26,030 nt of DNA from DAOLOF01 sp964463605. Its GTDB lineage: Bacteria; Patescibacteriota; Microgenomatia; UBA1400; PJMF01. The stretch covers positions 1-26,030 of the forward strand of contig CAYXBZ010000007.1 in assembly GCA_964463605.1 (NCBI GenBank), given 5' to 3'. The number at the start of each line of letters is the position of its first letter. The first letter of the stretch is position 1. The position numbers and the translations under genes are program-made. Positions 7,634-15,563 of the stretch are shown in pieces. The notes beneath the pieces are model-generated. The model saw only the letters and a program-made list of their open reading frames with translations, searched no databases and had not been told where the DNA came from.

Positions 7634-7639
7634 ATTATA
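7634..7639 (-). promoter_or_regulatory. Putative -10 element for tRNA-Gln (and perhaps the MFS gene)
   Basis: TATAAT is read on the minus strand, with TTAAAA (7657-7662, four of six matches to TTGACA) 17 bases upstream. Transcription would start near 7627, giving a leader of about 65 bases before the mature tRNA 5' end at 7562. The leader contains a CCTAGCTAGG palindrome at 7615-7624. Confidence 0.5.
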
Positions 7640-7713
7640 AATTATTCTTCAGGTTTTTTTAAGATTAAGATGATATTGTGGCTACTAAACACACAGTAGG
7701 ATTAATAATCAAG

Positions 7714-8415
7714 ATGTATCAAATTAAAAGCATTTTAATAATTGAAGATGATTTGTCGCTGGCACTATCGCTCAAAGATCTGTTTAGAAAGCACTTTTCA
7801 TTTAAAGTGCAAATTGCTCAAACGGTAGCTAAAGCTACTCAAATTATTGATTTAGGCCAGGTTGAATTAATCATTGCTGACTGGATTTTAGCTAACTCTC
7901 AAACCAGTCTAGAAATAATTAAATATGTTAGAGAAAACTTTCCCCAAACAAAACTGATGATGCTCACTCAAAAAACTGAGTGTAATGACAGAATCAAAGC
8001 TTACAAAATTGGTGCAGACGCTTACTTATGCAAACCATTTAACAGTCAGGAGTTATTACTATTAGTATCTAAGTTAATTAACAGTTTCAAAGTAACTGAA
8101 ACTAATACTCTTTCTTTGAGCCAACTCAAACTTCATTTAAGTTATGGTGAAGTAGAGGTTGCAGGAGAGAAAGTCCACCTAAGGCCAAAAGAAATGGAGA
8201 TATTTAAGATATTAATTATTAATCATCCTCACATTATCAGCACAAGACTACTACTCGATTCGGTTTGGCCTAATATTGACGCTCAACCCTCTCACAACAC
8301 AGTGGAGGTCTACATTCGTCGCTTGAGACAGTTATTAAGACCCTACGGAGTTAAACTAAAAAACAGAAAAGGTTATGGATATTATTTATCTTTAAATATC
8401 GGCAGTGAACAGTGA
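7714..8415 (+). CDS. OmpR/PhoB-family response regulator
   Basis: Predicted phosphorylation-controlled DNA-binding transcription factor, 233 residues from the ATG at 7714. The receiver domain (1-120) has the acidic pocket EDD (11-13), phospho-acceptor Asp56 in IIADW, the switch Thr85 in MMLTQ and the conserved Lys107 in YLCKPF. The C-terminal winged helix (about 133-228) shows LRPKEMEIFKIL, the recognition-helix region HNTVEVYIRRLRQLL and the wing KGYGYYL. A GTG at 7678 would add 12 residues not typical of receivers. The ATG is four bases after TAATAAT (7703-7709), which may be its -10. It faces a histidine kinase gene and overlaps it by 34 bases at the 3' end. The partner kinase and target genes are inferred from position only. 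Confidence 0.92.
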   Translation: MYQIKSILIIEDDLSLALSLKDLFRKHFSFKVQIAQTVAKATQIIDLGQVELIIADWILANSQTSLEIIKYVRENFPQTKLMMLTQKTECNDRIKAYKIGADAYLCKPFNSQELLLLVSKLINSFKVTETNTLSLSQLKLHLSYGEVEVAGEKVHLRPKEMEIFKILIINHPHIISTRLLLDSVWPNIDAQPSHNTVEVYIRRLRQLLRPYGVKLKNRKGYGYYLSLNIGSEQ

Positions 8416-9068
8416 ACGGTAGTGCCTTTATTTAGAGTTGTGGTAATTTTAACTTTTCCTTGAAAATGATTGGTTATTACTTGCTCAACAAACTGTAAGC
8501 CAGTACCTTTTTTTGGCACATCCACACTTTCAAGATGAGTAGATTGTGATCCGATGTCATTAAGCTGGAGCAAACCAGTAGCTCCATCAACGACCTTTAT
8601 CTTAAGTAAGTTGTTCTCGATACAACAAAATAAAACGACCAACTTGTTTGCAGTATATTCTGAATAAGCCTGAAAGGCATTATTCAATAAACAGATAATT
8701 GCCTCTTGGAAATACAATTTATTTCCTTGTAATTTTTCAACACCACTTAATTGAAGAAAATGTACAAGATGTCCCTGCAATTTAGGTTTTTTGCAAAGTT
8801 CAATTAGTTCAAGCAATGTATCTTTTATCATGAACTGCTGCGTGCTATTGGTAGATTGGTTGCATTGATTCATAATATTTTGAAGATATTTAGCTGATAA
8901 ATATGCTTGTTTTAGATAGTGGCTACAGTTTGATTGAGACTGAGTCAGAGTTGGATCTTGAAAAAGTAACTCTAAATTTATCAATAGATTAGTAATCGGC
9001 GTAGCAGCTGCATGACGCAATATTTTGATACTAGAAAAAAACGACAAATCATTACTCACTTGAGACAT
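8382..9068 (-). CDS. Sensorless soluble histidine kinase-like protein
   Basis: A 228-residue protein with a short dimerisation/phosphoacceptor segment and a C-terminal HATPase domain, with no membrane helix or sensor domain. The probable phospho-acceptor is His19 in LRHAAATPITN. The usual acidic residue after the histidine is alanine. The ATP-binding site shows an N-box (LLNNAFQAY, about 127-135), a G1-like DGATG (161-165) and a G2-like KKGTGLQFV (186-194), then NKGTTVHCSLPI at the end of the fold. The start is uncertain: the ATG at 9068 follows TAATAT by 10 bases, while a GTG at 9116 would add 16 residues and has its own weak extended -10 seven bases upstream. It presumably works with the convergent response regulator; it could instead dephosphorylate it. 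Confidence 0.8.
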   Translation of the reverse strand: MSQVSNDLSFFSSIKILRHAAATPITNLLINLELLFQDPTLTQSQSNCSHYLKQAYLSAKYLQNIMNQCNQSTNSTQQFMIKDTLLELIELCKKPKLQGHLVHFLQLSGVEKLQGNKLYFQEAIICLLNNAFQAYSEYTANKLVVLFCCIENNLLKIKVVDGATGLLQLNDIGSQSTHLESVDVPKKGTGLQFVEQVITNHFQGKVKITTTLNKGTTVHCSLPIFKDK

Positions 9069-9153
9069 TGGATGCGAGATATTACTGGAGGTATGAATAA
9101 GAGATTGCTGTAACACAATCTCAAAAATATCAGCTACACCTTAAAAAAAACTG

Positions 9154-9178
9154 AAAAAAGAAGAACTTGTAAATCTTC
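9154..9178 (-). terminator. Probable Rho-independent terminator of the glycan operon
   Basis: On the minus strand, GAAGA and TCTTC (9174-9178 and 9160-9164) form a 5-bp stem around a 9-base loop, followed at once by six T (9154-9159) and, after CAG, by eight more T. It lies 14 bases after the stop of the last operon gene and before the histidine kinase start. The stem is weak, but the double T-run is convincing. Confidence 0.5.
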
Positions 9179-9192
9179 GCTTGGAAACAAAG

Positions 9193-10761
9193 TTAGCTCT
9201 GGTTTCTTAAAGAATCTATGAGATTGGTGATGTCCCAAACTTGATGACAGGGAGCATCAAAAGGTCGACACGACTCATAAATAAGTTTCGCTCCATCTAA
9301 ATTCAATTGAAGACGATGACTGTTTCCAACAAGCAGATAAAGATCAAATGGATTTAATTTATCGATGTTTGATGGAGTTGGTAAATTTCTGATTGGTTGG
9401 CCAATAGGTTGAATGAAGATGTTGTTAACTGGTTGTTGATGCAGATACATCAGTAAGCCATCAGGGAGAGTACCAAAGTATCCTTCACTAAAAACATAAA
9501 CAGTCTGAGTTGATGCCAAATCCCTTATAAGCTCAACTGTGTCTTTAACTCCAAATCCAGCTGACCATTCAGTTAAGTGCTGTTTCTGATCTGATGGCAC
9601 AAATGGAATCTTTTCTGGAGCAAGTAATGTTGGTGTTATAAACTGAAGCGATTTGATAACGGTTAACATCAGCAATAAATATATTACATATTTAATTACT
9701 GATTTCATCTTGAGTAACTCTCCAATGCTAATTGAGGCAGCAAGTGTGATAAAAATACTTACAGGAAATAGATATCTGGCAAAAACAACTCTACCCATAA
9801 TAAAAATGGGAAAAGCAAATGACAACCACGAAAGGTGAAGTAAAATAACAGCTCTCTTTTTCTTGAGAAAAACTCCCAAAATACCCAAAAAAATTACTGG
9901 CCAAGTTAAATAATGAATAAAGTAATTTAGATAATTTGGAATGCTTGGAAGTGTTTCTTTCCATCGGCTTTCATAGAGTATTTCTTGCCAACCAAAAAGA
10001 AAATCTCCTCCTCTTGAAAAAAGTTGACTAAAAGCGGGATGAATTTTGAGCAAGATAAAAATGATTGCTCCAATAATGGTTGAAATACAAAGATAAATCA
10101 GTAACTTAGTCCAGTTCTTCAATGTATTTTGTTTAATAAGTAATCCAGCTATTATTACCGATGGAATTAAAAGAAGAGCGGGAAGTTTGGTCAGTAAGCT
10201 TAAGCCAATAAATAATCCAGTCAATAAACAATACATAAATGTTTTTTTTGGATTGTGCTTACTGTTAATATTGCTTGCAAGCTTAATGGAAAATAAGCAA
10301 GCAACTGATGCAAATAGCGCAAGCATACCATCCATTAATGCTAAGTGATGATGAAAGTACCAATAGGGCAAAATTGCCGATAACATCATTGAAATTAATT
10401 GAGTTCTTTTATTTAGGGATAAATTCTTTGAGATTAAGCCAATAATTATGACTTGAAAAAGTCCCACAATTACTGAGAGAAACCTGCCAGCGAAAAGTTG
10501 ATCTTGAAAAATAAGTTGAAAGGGGACTAATGCCCAGATAAAAATGGGGGTTTTACCGTCATTGAGTGGAAAAAATAAATACTGTCTCCAATCATCGATA
10601 ATGAGTTGTGACCAGCGAATGTAAATTGACTCGTCTGCAAATACTGGCAATTGTGTAAGGTTGATTAAATGAATTGCAATTACGCCCACTAGTATCAAGC
10701 CAACTATAAGTCTAAATTGAATCTTTCTTGATTTTATGACTGAGAGGTTTGGTTTAAACAT
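9193..10761 (-). CDS. GT-C fold membrane glycosyltransferase (PMT/ArnT-like), last gene of the glycan operon
   Basis: A 522-residue polytopic membrane protein with about ten to twelve hydrophobic helices and a C-terminal soluble domain (about residues 385-522). The first extracytoplasmic loop carries the acidic catalytic motif ADE (42-44) in LPVFADESIYIRWSQ, followed by NDGKTPIFIW (67-76). A second loop has YFHHHLALMDGMLALFA. This layout is that of PMT/ArnT/GT39-GT83 enzymes, which move a sugar from a polyprenyl-phosphate carrier to a lipid, glycan or protein on the outer face. Acceptor and sugar are unknown. The start overlaps the stop of the preceding gene by 8 bases, so translational coupling is likely. 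It is followed by a terminator. Confidence 0.82.
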   Translation of the reverse strand: MFKPNLSVIKSRKIQFRLIVGLILVGVIAIHLINLTQLPVFADESIYIRWSQLIIDDWRQYLFFPLNDGKTPIFIWALVPFQLIFQDQLFAGRFLSVIVGLFQVIIIGLISKNLSLNKRTQLISMMLSAILPYWYFHHHLALMDGMLALFASVACLFSIKLASNINSKHNPKKTFMYCLLTGLFIGLSLLTKLPALLLIPSVIIAGLLIKQNTLKNWTKLLIYLCISTIIGAIIFILLKIHPAFSQLFSRGGDFLFGWQEILYESRWKETLPSIPNYLNYFIHYLTWPVIFLGILGVFLKKKRAVILLHLSWLSFAFPIFIMGRVVFARYLFPVSIFITLAASISIGELLKMKSVIKYVIYLLLMLTVIKSLQFITPTLLAPEKIPFVPSDQKQHLTEWSAGFGVKDTVELIRDLASTQTVYVFSEGYFGTLPDGLLMYLHQQPVNNIFIQPIGQPIRNLPTPSNIDKLNPFDLYLLVGNSHRLQLNLDGAKLIYESCRPFDAPCHQVWDITNLIDSLRNQS

Positions 10762-12019
10762 ATCTCTTTCTTTTACTAGTGGCCATGGCGGTAATCACTA
10801 TTGTAATCGCAATTGCCGACCAGGTTATGTATTTTTGAGCGGTTAAAATTTGCAATGAGTAGTCATTTTCTCTTAGCCAAGGGTAATAACGCATCAAGCT
10901 TGTAAAAGAAAAAGTTATCAATAAAGTTAGATATATTTTGTTTTTAATTAGTGGCAACCAGATTAGTGGCCATAGCAAATACCAAGGGTGAAACTGTTGA
11001 GATCGAAATGTAAAAAGAGGTAGAAACATAAGAATTGAAGCAATTATTGGTAGATGAGATAGCACAAATTGCTTGAGTCGTACATGCAGTTTTTGTAGGC
11101 TAGAAATATTAATAAATTTCTTGAATGAGAACAATGTTAAAAGAATCATCAAAGGGAGTAGGGCTAAAGTAGCTAATTTAATAAAGATAGATGCTGCGTA
11201 TAGTAGCCAAGCGACTAAGGGCATAAATCGTTTTTGTTGATGGTTGTTTGAAACAGCCTTAAGCATCAAAGATAGTGCAAAGACTGCTGGAAACATCATC
11301 CACAGATCATTGTGAAAATTTCCAATGACCTCAATTGTGATCAACGGATTAAAAAATAGCAAAAACCATTTTTTATAAGTTAAGCCTTTTTTAAAGATAG
11401 AATGACTCAAGGAGTTAATGGATAGTGACAAAAGCATTAAGCTAACTATACTAAAGACTCTAAAATTCAACCAAGTTAATAAAAACTTCCCAACACCAAA
11501 AACGTATGGAATTATCGAAATTATTGTCCAGCCGTAACCGTAGGGGGCTGGTGTATGAATATTGTGCATAAATCTAGTCCAGTCGTCAAAATGGGAAAAC
11601 TCAATAGCTGTTTGTAAATGAGGATTGGCCTGATACTTCACTACCATGCGACTGTTGAAGATATAGTTAAAGACATCATGAGAGAGCGAGTTATAACTGA
11701 TAAGAAGAGGTAAACTAAGAAGAAGAACGAGCGCCAATTGCTGCTTTTGATTGATTTTTTTATCTTTTGGTAGGGATCTAATCAATAAAAAATACACTCC
11801 AAAAAGTATCAAGATTAAAATCAAAAATACTGTTGCTAAAACATATCTATGATTAAAAAATTCAGTCCACATCCAATTTTGAAAAGCAACAAACCAACTG
11901 CTATTGATTAAAATTAAGTTAGGAGTAGTAAGGCCGAAGGAAAAAATTGCATATAAGAATAGCAGTATTAAGTATAGAACAACTAGAAGACGAGAGCGCC
12001 TCGATAACTGGCTAAACAT
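10754..12019 (-). CDS. GT-C membrane mannosyltransferase-like protein (MptA/B or GT87-like)
   Basis: A 421-residue polytopic membrane protein with roughly eleven hydrophobic helices. After the third helix comes SLSHDVFNYIFNSRMV (111-126) and then KYQANPH, close to the D-x-Y-x-Y...NP pattern of polyprenyl-phosphomannose-dependent mannosyltransferases of actinobacterial lipoglycan synthesis. A PAPYGYG motif follows, as in that group. Asp115 is the likely catalytic base. Function is therefore probably transfer of a sugar from a lipid carrier to a growing glycan on the outer face; mannose as donor is only a family-based guess. It starts 10 bases after the ALG5-like gene and overlaps the following GT-C gene by 8 bases. 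Confidence 0.7.
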   Translation of the reverse strand: MFSQLSRRSRLLVVLYLILLFLYAIFSFGLTTPNLILINSSWFVAFQNWMWTEFFNHRYVLATVFLILILILFGVYFLLIRSLPKDKKINQKQQLALVLLLSLPLLISYNSLSHDVFNYIFNSRMVVKYQANPHLQTAIEFSHFDDWTRFMHNIHTPAPYGYGWTIISIIPYVFGVGKFLLTWLNFRVFSIVSLMLLSLSINSLSHSIFKKGLTYKKWFLLFFNPLITIEVIGNFHNDLWMMFPAVFALSLMLKAVSNNHQQKRFMPLVAWLLYAASIFIKLATLALLPLMILLTLFSFKKFINISSLQKLHVRLKQFVLSHLPIIASILMFLPLFTFRSQQFHPWYLLWPLIWLPLIKNKIYLTLLITFSFTSLMRYYPWLRENDYSLQILTAQKYITWSAIAITIVITAMATSKRKRYV

Positions 12020-12029
12020 AACTGTTTAT

Positions 12030-12803
12030 CTATCTTATATCTACTTGTTGAGGGTAGTTGCGTGTTAAGTCAGCCAAGCGAATCTTGATGATGTCCTTGA
12101 GCATACGCAAACTGTCTTTGATTGGGCTGACGCGATCCGTCTCATAATGTTGCCACAAAATTGGCACTTCGATCATCTTAAACCCGTATTTTTTGGCAAG
12201 GTAGAGCACTTCTACATCAAAAGCTCCCGTGAAAGGATCTGATCTTTCACGACCTTGAGCATAGATGTAAAGATTGGGAAACAGCGCTAAAGTGGCTTTT
12301 TTTGAAAATAGCTTAAATCCACATTGAGTATCATGAACACCGGGAACAGCCATTGTCCTAACCAAAAGATTGAACCCTCTTCCCATTAAGTGACGATAAA
12401 ATGGCTCCTTGTCTCTAAGTGCTCCTGGAATTTCTCGCGATCCAATTATCACCTCATATCGGTCGATGTATTTAAGCAATTTTTCAATTTCTGCTACAGG
12501 TGTTGATTGATCAAAGTCGGTGAATAGTCTCCACTCTCCTTGCGCTGCGAGCATACCGCTTGAAACAGTGGGCCCTTTTCCCCGATGGGGATTGTCTAAA
12601 ACCTTCACGTTTGGATGTTGCTTGGAAAAATGTTTTAGTTTCTCCAAAGTTCCGTCACTTGAGCCATCGTCACTTAGAATTACTTCCCAACTAAAATCTT
12701 GCTGAGAAAGATAATCGATCACAGCTTCAAGAACATGCCTCTCCAAATTTTTCGTTTCATTATAGGAGGGGATAATAACTGATAGATAAATTGAGTTACT
12801 CAT
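12030..12803 (-). CDS. GT2 family polyprenyl-phosphate glycosyltransferase (ALG5-like)
   Basis: A 257-residue cytoplasmic-face glycosyltransferase of the GT-A fold. N-terminal SVIIPSYNE (8-16) and LSDDGSSDGT (43-52) bind the nucleotide, RGKGPTVSSGM (74-84) is the typical ALG5/dolichyl-phosphate glucosyltransferase loop, and DFD (96-98) is the metal-binding DxD equivalent. IIGSRE and DTQCGFKLF (158-166) are also family hallmarks. Members transfer glucose or a related sugar from UDP-sugar to dolichyl or undecaprenyl phosphate. No membrane helix is evident. It sits 11 bases after one GT-C gene and 10 bases before another, so its lipid-linked product likely feeds those enzymes. Confidence 0.85.
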   Translation of the reverse strand: MSNSIYLSVIIPSYNETKNLERHVLEAVIDYLSQQDFSWEVILSDDGSSDGTLEKLKHFSKQHPNVKVLDNPHRGKGPTVSSGMLAAQGEWRLFTDFDQSTPVAEIEKLLKYIDRYEVIIGSREIPGALRDKEPFYRHLMGRGFNLLVRTMAVPGVHDTQCGFKLFSKKATLALFPNLYIYAQGRERSDPFTGAFDVEVLYLAKKYGFKMIEVPILWQHYETDRVSPIKDSLRMLKDIIKIRLADLTRNYPQQVDIR

Positions 12804-12814
12804 AGATAGTCACA

Positions 12815-14371
12815 TTAGTTGCTTGATTTAAAAATATATATATCTGCCAAATCTGAGTTTTCAAGTTTTTGAAAAAGATTTTTTTCAGGAAATATTTGAA
12901 TCTCGTAAATTGGGAGTTGTGCAACGTTTTCAACTTTCTTCTCTTCATCAATAATTACCAGGGTGTTTGGAACTTCTCCTTTATCTCTCACTATTGGTGG
13001 ATTATCGGTAGTTGAAAGAAAATATCGATAACTTTGTGCATATAAATCTTTAGTTTCAGAAAGTAGTACCAACTCATATCGATCCTCTGGTTGAAGAATC
13101 TGTTCAATCTGAGCCGAGATCTGTTGAGTATTTAGATAATTATTGTTGGGTTTAAGAGGCCACTGCGAATTATTTATCACAATAAAGCCTCCTAAAGCGA
13201 TCGCAACGATTGGAATAGAGAAGACTTTAAGCTTCTTAATAATAAGTTTAAGAGACAGAGCATAGGAAATGCTGGTGATGGGAATGAGATAGGCTATGTA
13301 GTGATGATAGATGGGGTGTTGATAAAGAGCGGTCCCGAGGATGCCAACGACTAAAAAACTAACTATTGTGAGAACTGCGTCAGAGGCCTCTTGTGACTTT
13401 TTCTTTTTTATAGCCACTAAGTAAATTAAACTGATAGTTACTAACACAACTAAAAAGTCTTCTACTGGTTTTTGGCGATTCATCATTAAATCTACCAGTA
13501 TGCTTCGCGATCTACTTTTTGAATCAATAAAAAGAGCTTTTGTCCTATCGATGGTGGAAGATGATGATCGGTGAGTGAAAATCTGCTCTTGATTAAACAT
13601 TGATTGAAAAGCCTTCAAGTTAATGCCTCCATGAATAGTGTCAAATAACACAATGGGAGCAAATGAAAGTAGAATTAGTAAGCCTGATAGAAAACTGTTG
13701 GTAAACAGCTCCTTCAACTTACTGGTGGTGTTATCTGTTTTGCAGAATTTTATTTTCAGCAATGAGTAGATCCACAACAGACCAGCACTTATTCCTGTAA
13801 GTAGAGTGATGTAATGAAGTTGAATTAAGACGCTAAACAACAAAGCTGCAACAATCCAGTACTTGGACTCTCTTAAGGCTTTCCAACAAAAGTAAATCAT
13901 TAGAATTGTGGTAAGTGGAGCCAAGTTTGGATTCCAACTAAATCTTGATAATTCAACGGAGGCTACACCAAATGCAAGAAAAAAACTTGCAAGTAAGCCA
14001 ACTGTGACAGAAAACATTTTTTTACCAATTAGATAAGTGATAAAAATAGAGAGCGAACTAAAAAAAGCAACAGCATAAACTGGGCCAAGTGGACTAGGAT
14101 AGCTAACCCATAAAAAGGGTAGCATAAAGTAATAATACAACGGACCCAAATACATGTTGCCAACACTCGTAACAGGGCCGATTAATACAGGATCAATTTC
14201 TTTAAAAATTCGAGACACAATCAAGGCATCACGCCCCTGATCCCCGAGAAACATAACAGTTTGGGGAATTCGATAAAACCTGATAAAACCTCCGATTAGT
14301 GTAATTGCAAGGGCTAAATACCAGTGCCAAGATCTTGATCGAAGATACTTGATGACTTTGAAGTTTTGCAT
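12815..14371 (-). CDS. GT-C fold membrane glycosyltransferase (GT39/ArnT-like)
   Basis: A 518-residue polytopic membrane protein from the ATG at 14371. The first outer loop has MFLGDQGRDALIVSRIF, where the GDQGRD acidic pair is the expected catalytic and metal site, followed by VLIGPVTS and MYLGPLYYYF, all typical of bacterial GT39/ArnT-like transferases. A soluble C-terminal domain of about 100 residues follows the last helix. A TTG at 14413 would extend it by 14 residues into the preceding gene; the ATG lies seven bases after that stop (14379) and fits better. It is placed straight after the DPM1-GtrA gene, which probably makes its lipid-linked donor. The precise donor and acceptor cannot be read. 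Confidence 0.82.
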   Translation of the reverse strand: MQNFKVIKYLRSRSWHWYLALAITLIGGFIRFYRIPQTVMFLGDQGRDALIVSRIFKEIDPVLIGPVTSVGNMYLGPLYYYFMLPFLWVSYPSPLGPVYAVAFFSSLSIFITYLIGKKMFSVTVGLLASFFLAFGVASVELSRFSWNPNLAPLTTILMIYFCWKALRESKYWIVAALLFSVLIQLHYITLLTGISAGLLWIYSLLKIKFCKTDNTTSKLKELFTNSFLSGLLILLSFAPIVLFDTIHGGINLKAFQSMFNQEQIFTHRSSSSTIDRTKALFIDSKSRSRSILVDLMMNRQKPVEDFLVVLVTISLIYLVAIKKKKSQEASDAVLTIVSFLVVGILGTALYQHPIYHHYIAYLIPITSISYALSLKLIIKKLKVFSIPIVAIALGGFIVINNSQWPLKPNNNYLNTQQISAQIEQILQPEDRYELVLLSETKDLYAQSYRYFLSTTDNPPIVRDKGEVPNTLVIIDEEKKVENVAQLPIYEIQIFPEKNLFQKLENSDLADIYIFKSSN

Positions 14372-14378
14372 AAAAGAA

Positions 14379-15539
14379 TTACTTCTTTTTCCAAATAAAT
14401 ACGTTGTAAGCAAAAAAATTCCAGAACATACCTACAATGATTCCAACAGCAGAAAAAACAGGACCTGTGTCTAGTTGGTAATTAATCAGTGGTATAACAA
14501 ACAGCTCTACCAGCCCAATAAAAGTAACTCCGAGAAATGCCACAACCATTTGAATGATGATCGATCCAGCAGAAGTAAGATTAAACTGAAGAAACTTGAG
14601 TGGTACCTGCTTTAACTTCAATTTACGATCAGAGAAAGTCCAAAAATTATTCATTATAAAGTTAAAGATGATGGCAGTTTCTATTGAAAGAATATTGGCC
14701 ACTAAATAAGAAAAAAGCAATCTAAATAGCTCTAAAGAAACAAGTTGTACCCCTGCTGCGATGCTTCCAACTACTAAGAATTTAAATATTCTAGATTGAA
14801 GAAACTCATTCACTCTAGTTTTTCCTAGATAAAGTAAATTATTAACAATATACTCTGGTCCAATTTTACTTTTTCCCACTGTTCGATCTTTGAAGTGAAA
14901 TGGTACCTCAGCTATCTTAAACTGTTTTTTTACTGCCTTGTATAAAAAACCGATTTGAAAAGTGTAGCCACTAAACCGCTGATCGGTCATTTCAGGGGCA
15001 ATCTTGTCAAAAACATTTTTGGTTAAAGCACGAAATCCGGTAGTCCAGTCAGAAATAGCAAAGTTTGTCAGGATGACTTTTATCACAATATTGCCAATCT
15101 TGCTCAGGAACTTGCGATGTAGAGCCCAGTTCTTGGGGATACTTCCACCAGGAATATATCTAGAGCCAATGACCATGTCATGGCCTTCTTCAATCTTTTT
15201 AAGAAATTCAGGAATTTTTGCTGGATTATGAGAAAGATCGGCATCAAACTCAAAAACTACTTCTGAATTAAGTTGATGAAATGCATGATGCATTCCTTTA
15301 AGATAGGCAGCTCCCAATCCGGCTTTTTGCTTATTCATTAACAGGTGGATATTTTGGTGCTTGTTTTGAAGCTGTTTAACGATTTCGTATGTTTTGTCGG
15401 GTGATGTATCATCTACAATCAAAATTTGCATTTTCCAGTTATCGATGCTGTTAAAAACTGTCTGCAACTGCTCAATAGTTGTTTTAACATTTCCTGCTTC
15501 ATTAAAGGTAGGAATAATAACGGTAGCTATCTTTTTCAT
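14379..15539 (-). CDS. Polyprenyl-phosphate mannosyltransferase-like GT2 domain fused to GtrA flippase-like domain
   Basis: A 386-residue fusion. Residues 1-245 are a DPM1-like GT2 domain: TVIIPTFNEAGN (6-17), IVDDTSPD (41-48), the metal-binding DAD (99-101) in FEFDADLSHNP, IGSRYIPGGS (124-133), TTGFRA (166-171) and KDRTVGKSKI, where the last motif is typical of dolichyl-phosphate mannose synthases. Residues about 252-384 are a GtrA-like domain with four membrane helices, proposed in other bacteria to help move lipid-linked sugars across the membrane. The protein would load a sugar (probably mannose, possibly rhamnose or glucose) onto a polyprenyl phosphate. It lies 24 bases after gmd and 7 bases before a GT-C gene. 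Confidence 0.9.
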   Translation of the reverse strand: MKKIATVIIPTFNEAGNVKTTIEQLQTVFNSIDNWKMQILIVDDTSPDKTYEIVKQLQNKHQNIHLLMNKQKAGLGAAYLKGMHHAFHQLNSEVVFEFDADLSHNPAKIPEFLKKIEEGHDMVIGSRYIPGGSIPKNWALHRKFLSKIGNIVIKVILTNFAISDWTTGFRALTKNVFDKIAPEMTDQRFSGYTFQIGFLYKAVKKQFKIAEVPFHFKDRTVGKSKIGPEYIVNNLLYLGKTRVNEFLQSRIFKFLVVGSIAAGVQLVSLELFRLLFSYLVANILSIETAIIFNFIMNNFWTFSDRKLKLKQVPLKFLQFNLTSAGSIIIQMVVAFLGVTFIGLVELFVIPLINYQLDTGPVFSAVGIIVGMFWNFFAYNVFIWKKK

Positions 15540-15563
15540 AGATTAGGTTGATCTCTTTTTGCT

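Noticed and set aside
14372..14413. TTG-initiated extension of the GT39-like gene into the GtrA fusion gene
   Set aside because: An ATG seven bases after the upstream stop gives a normal operon arrangement and a plausible basic N-terminus before helix 1.
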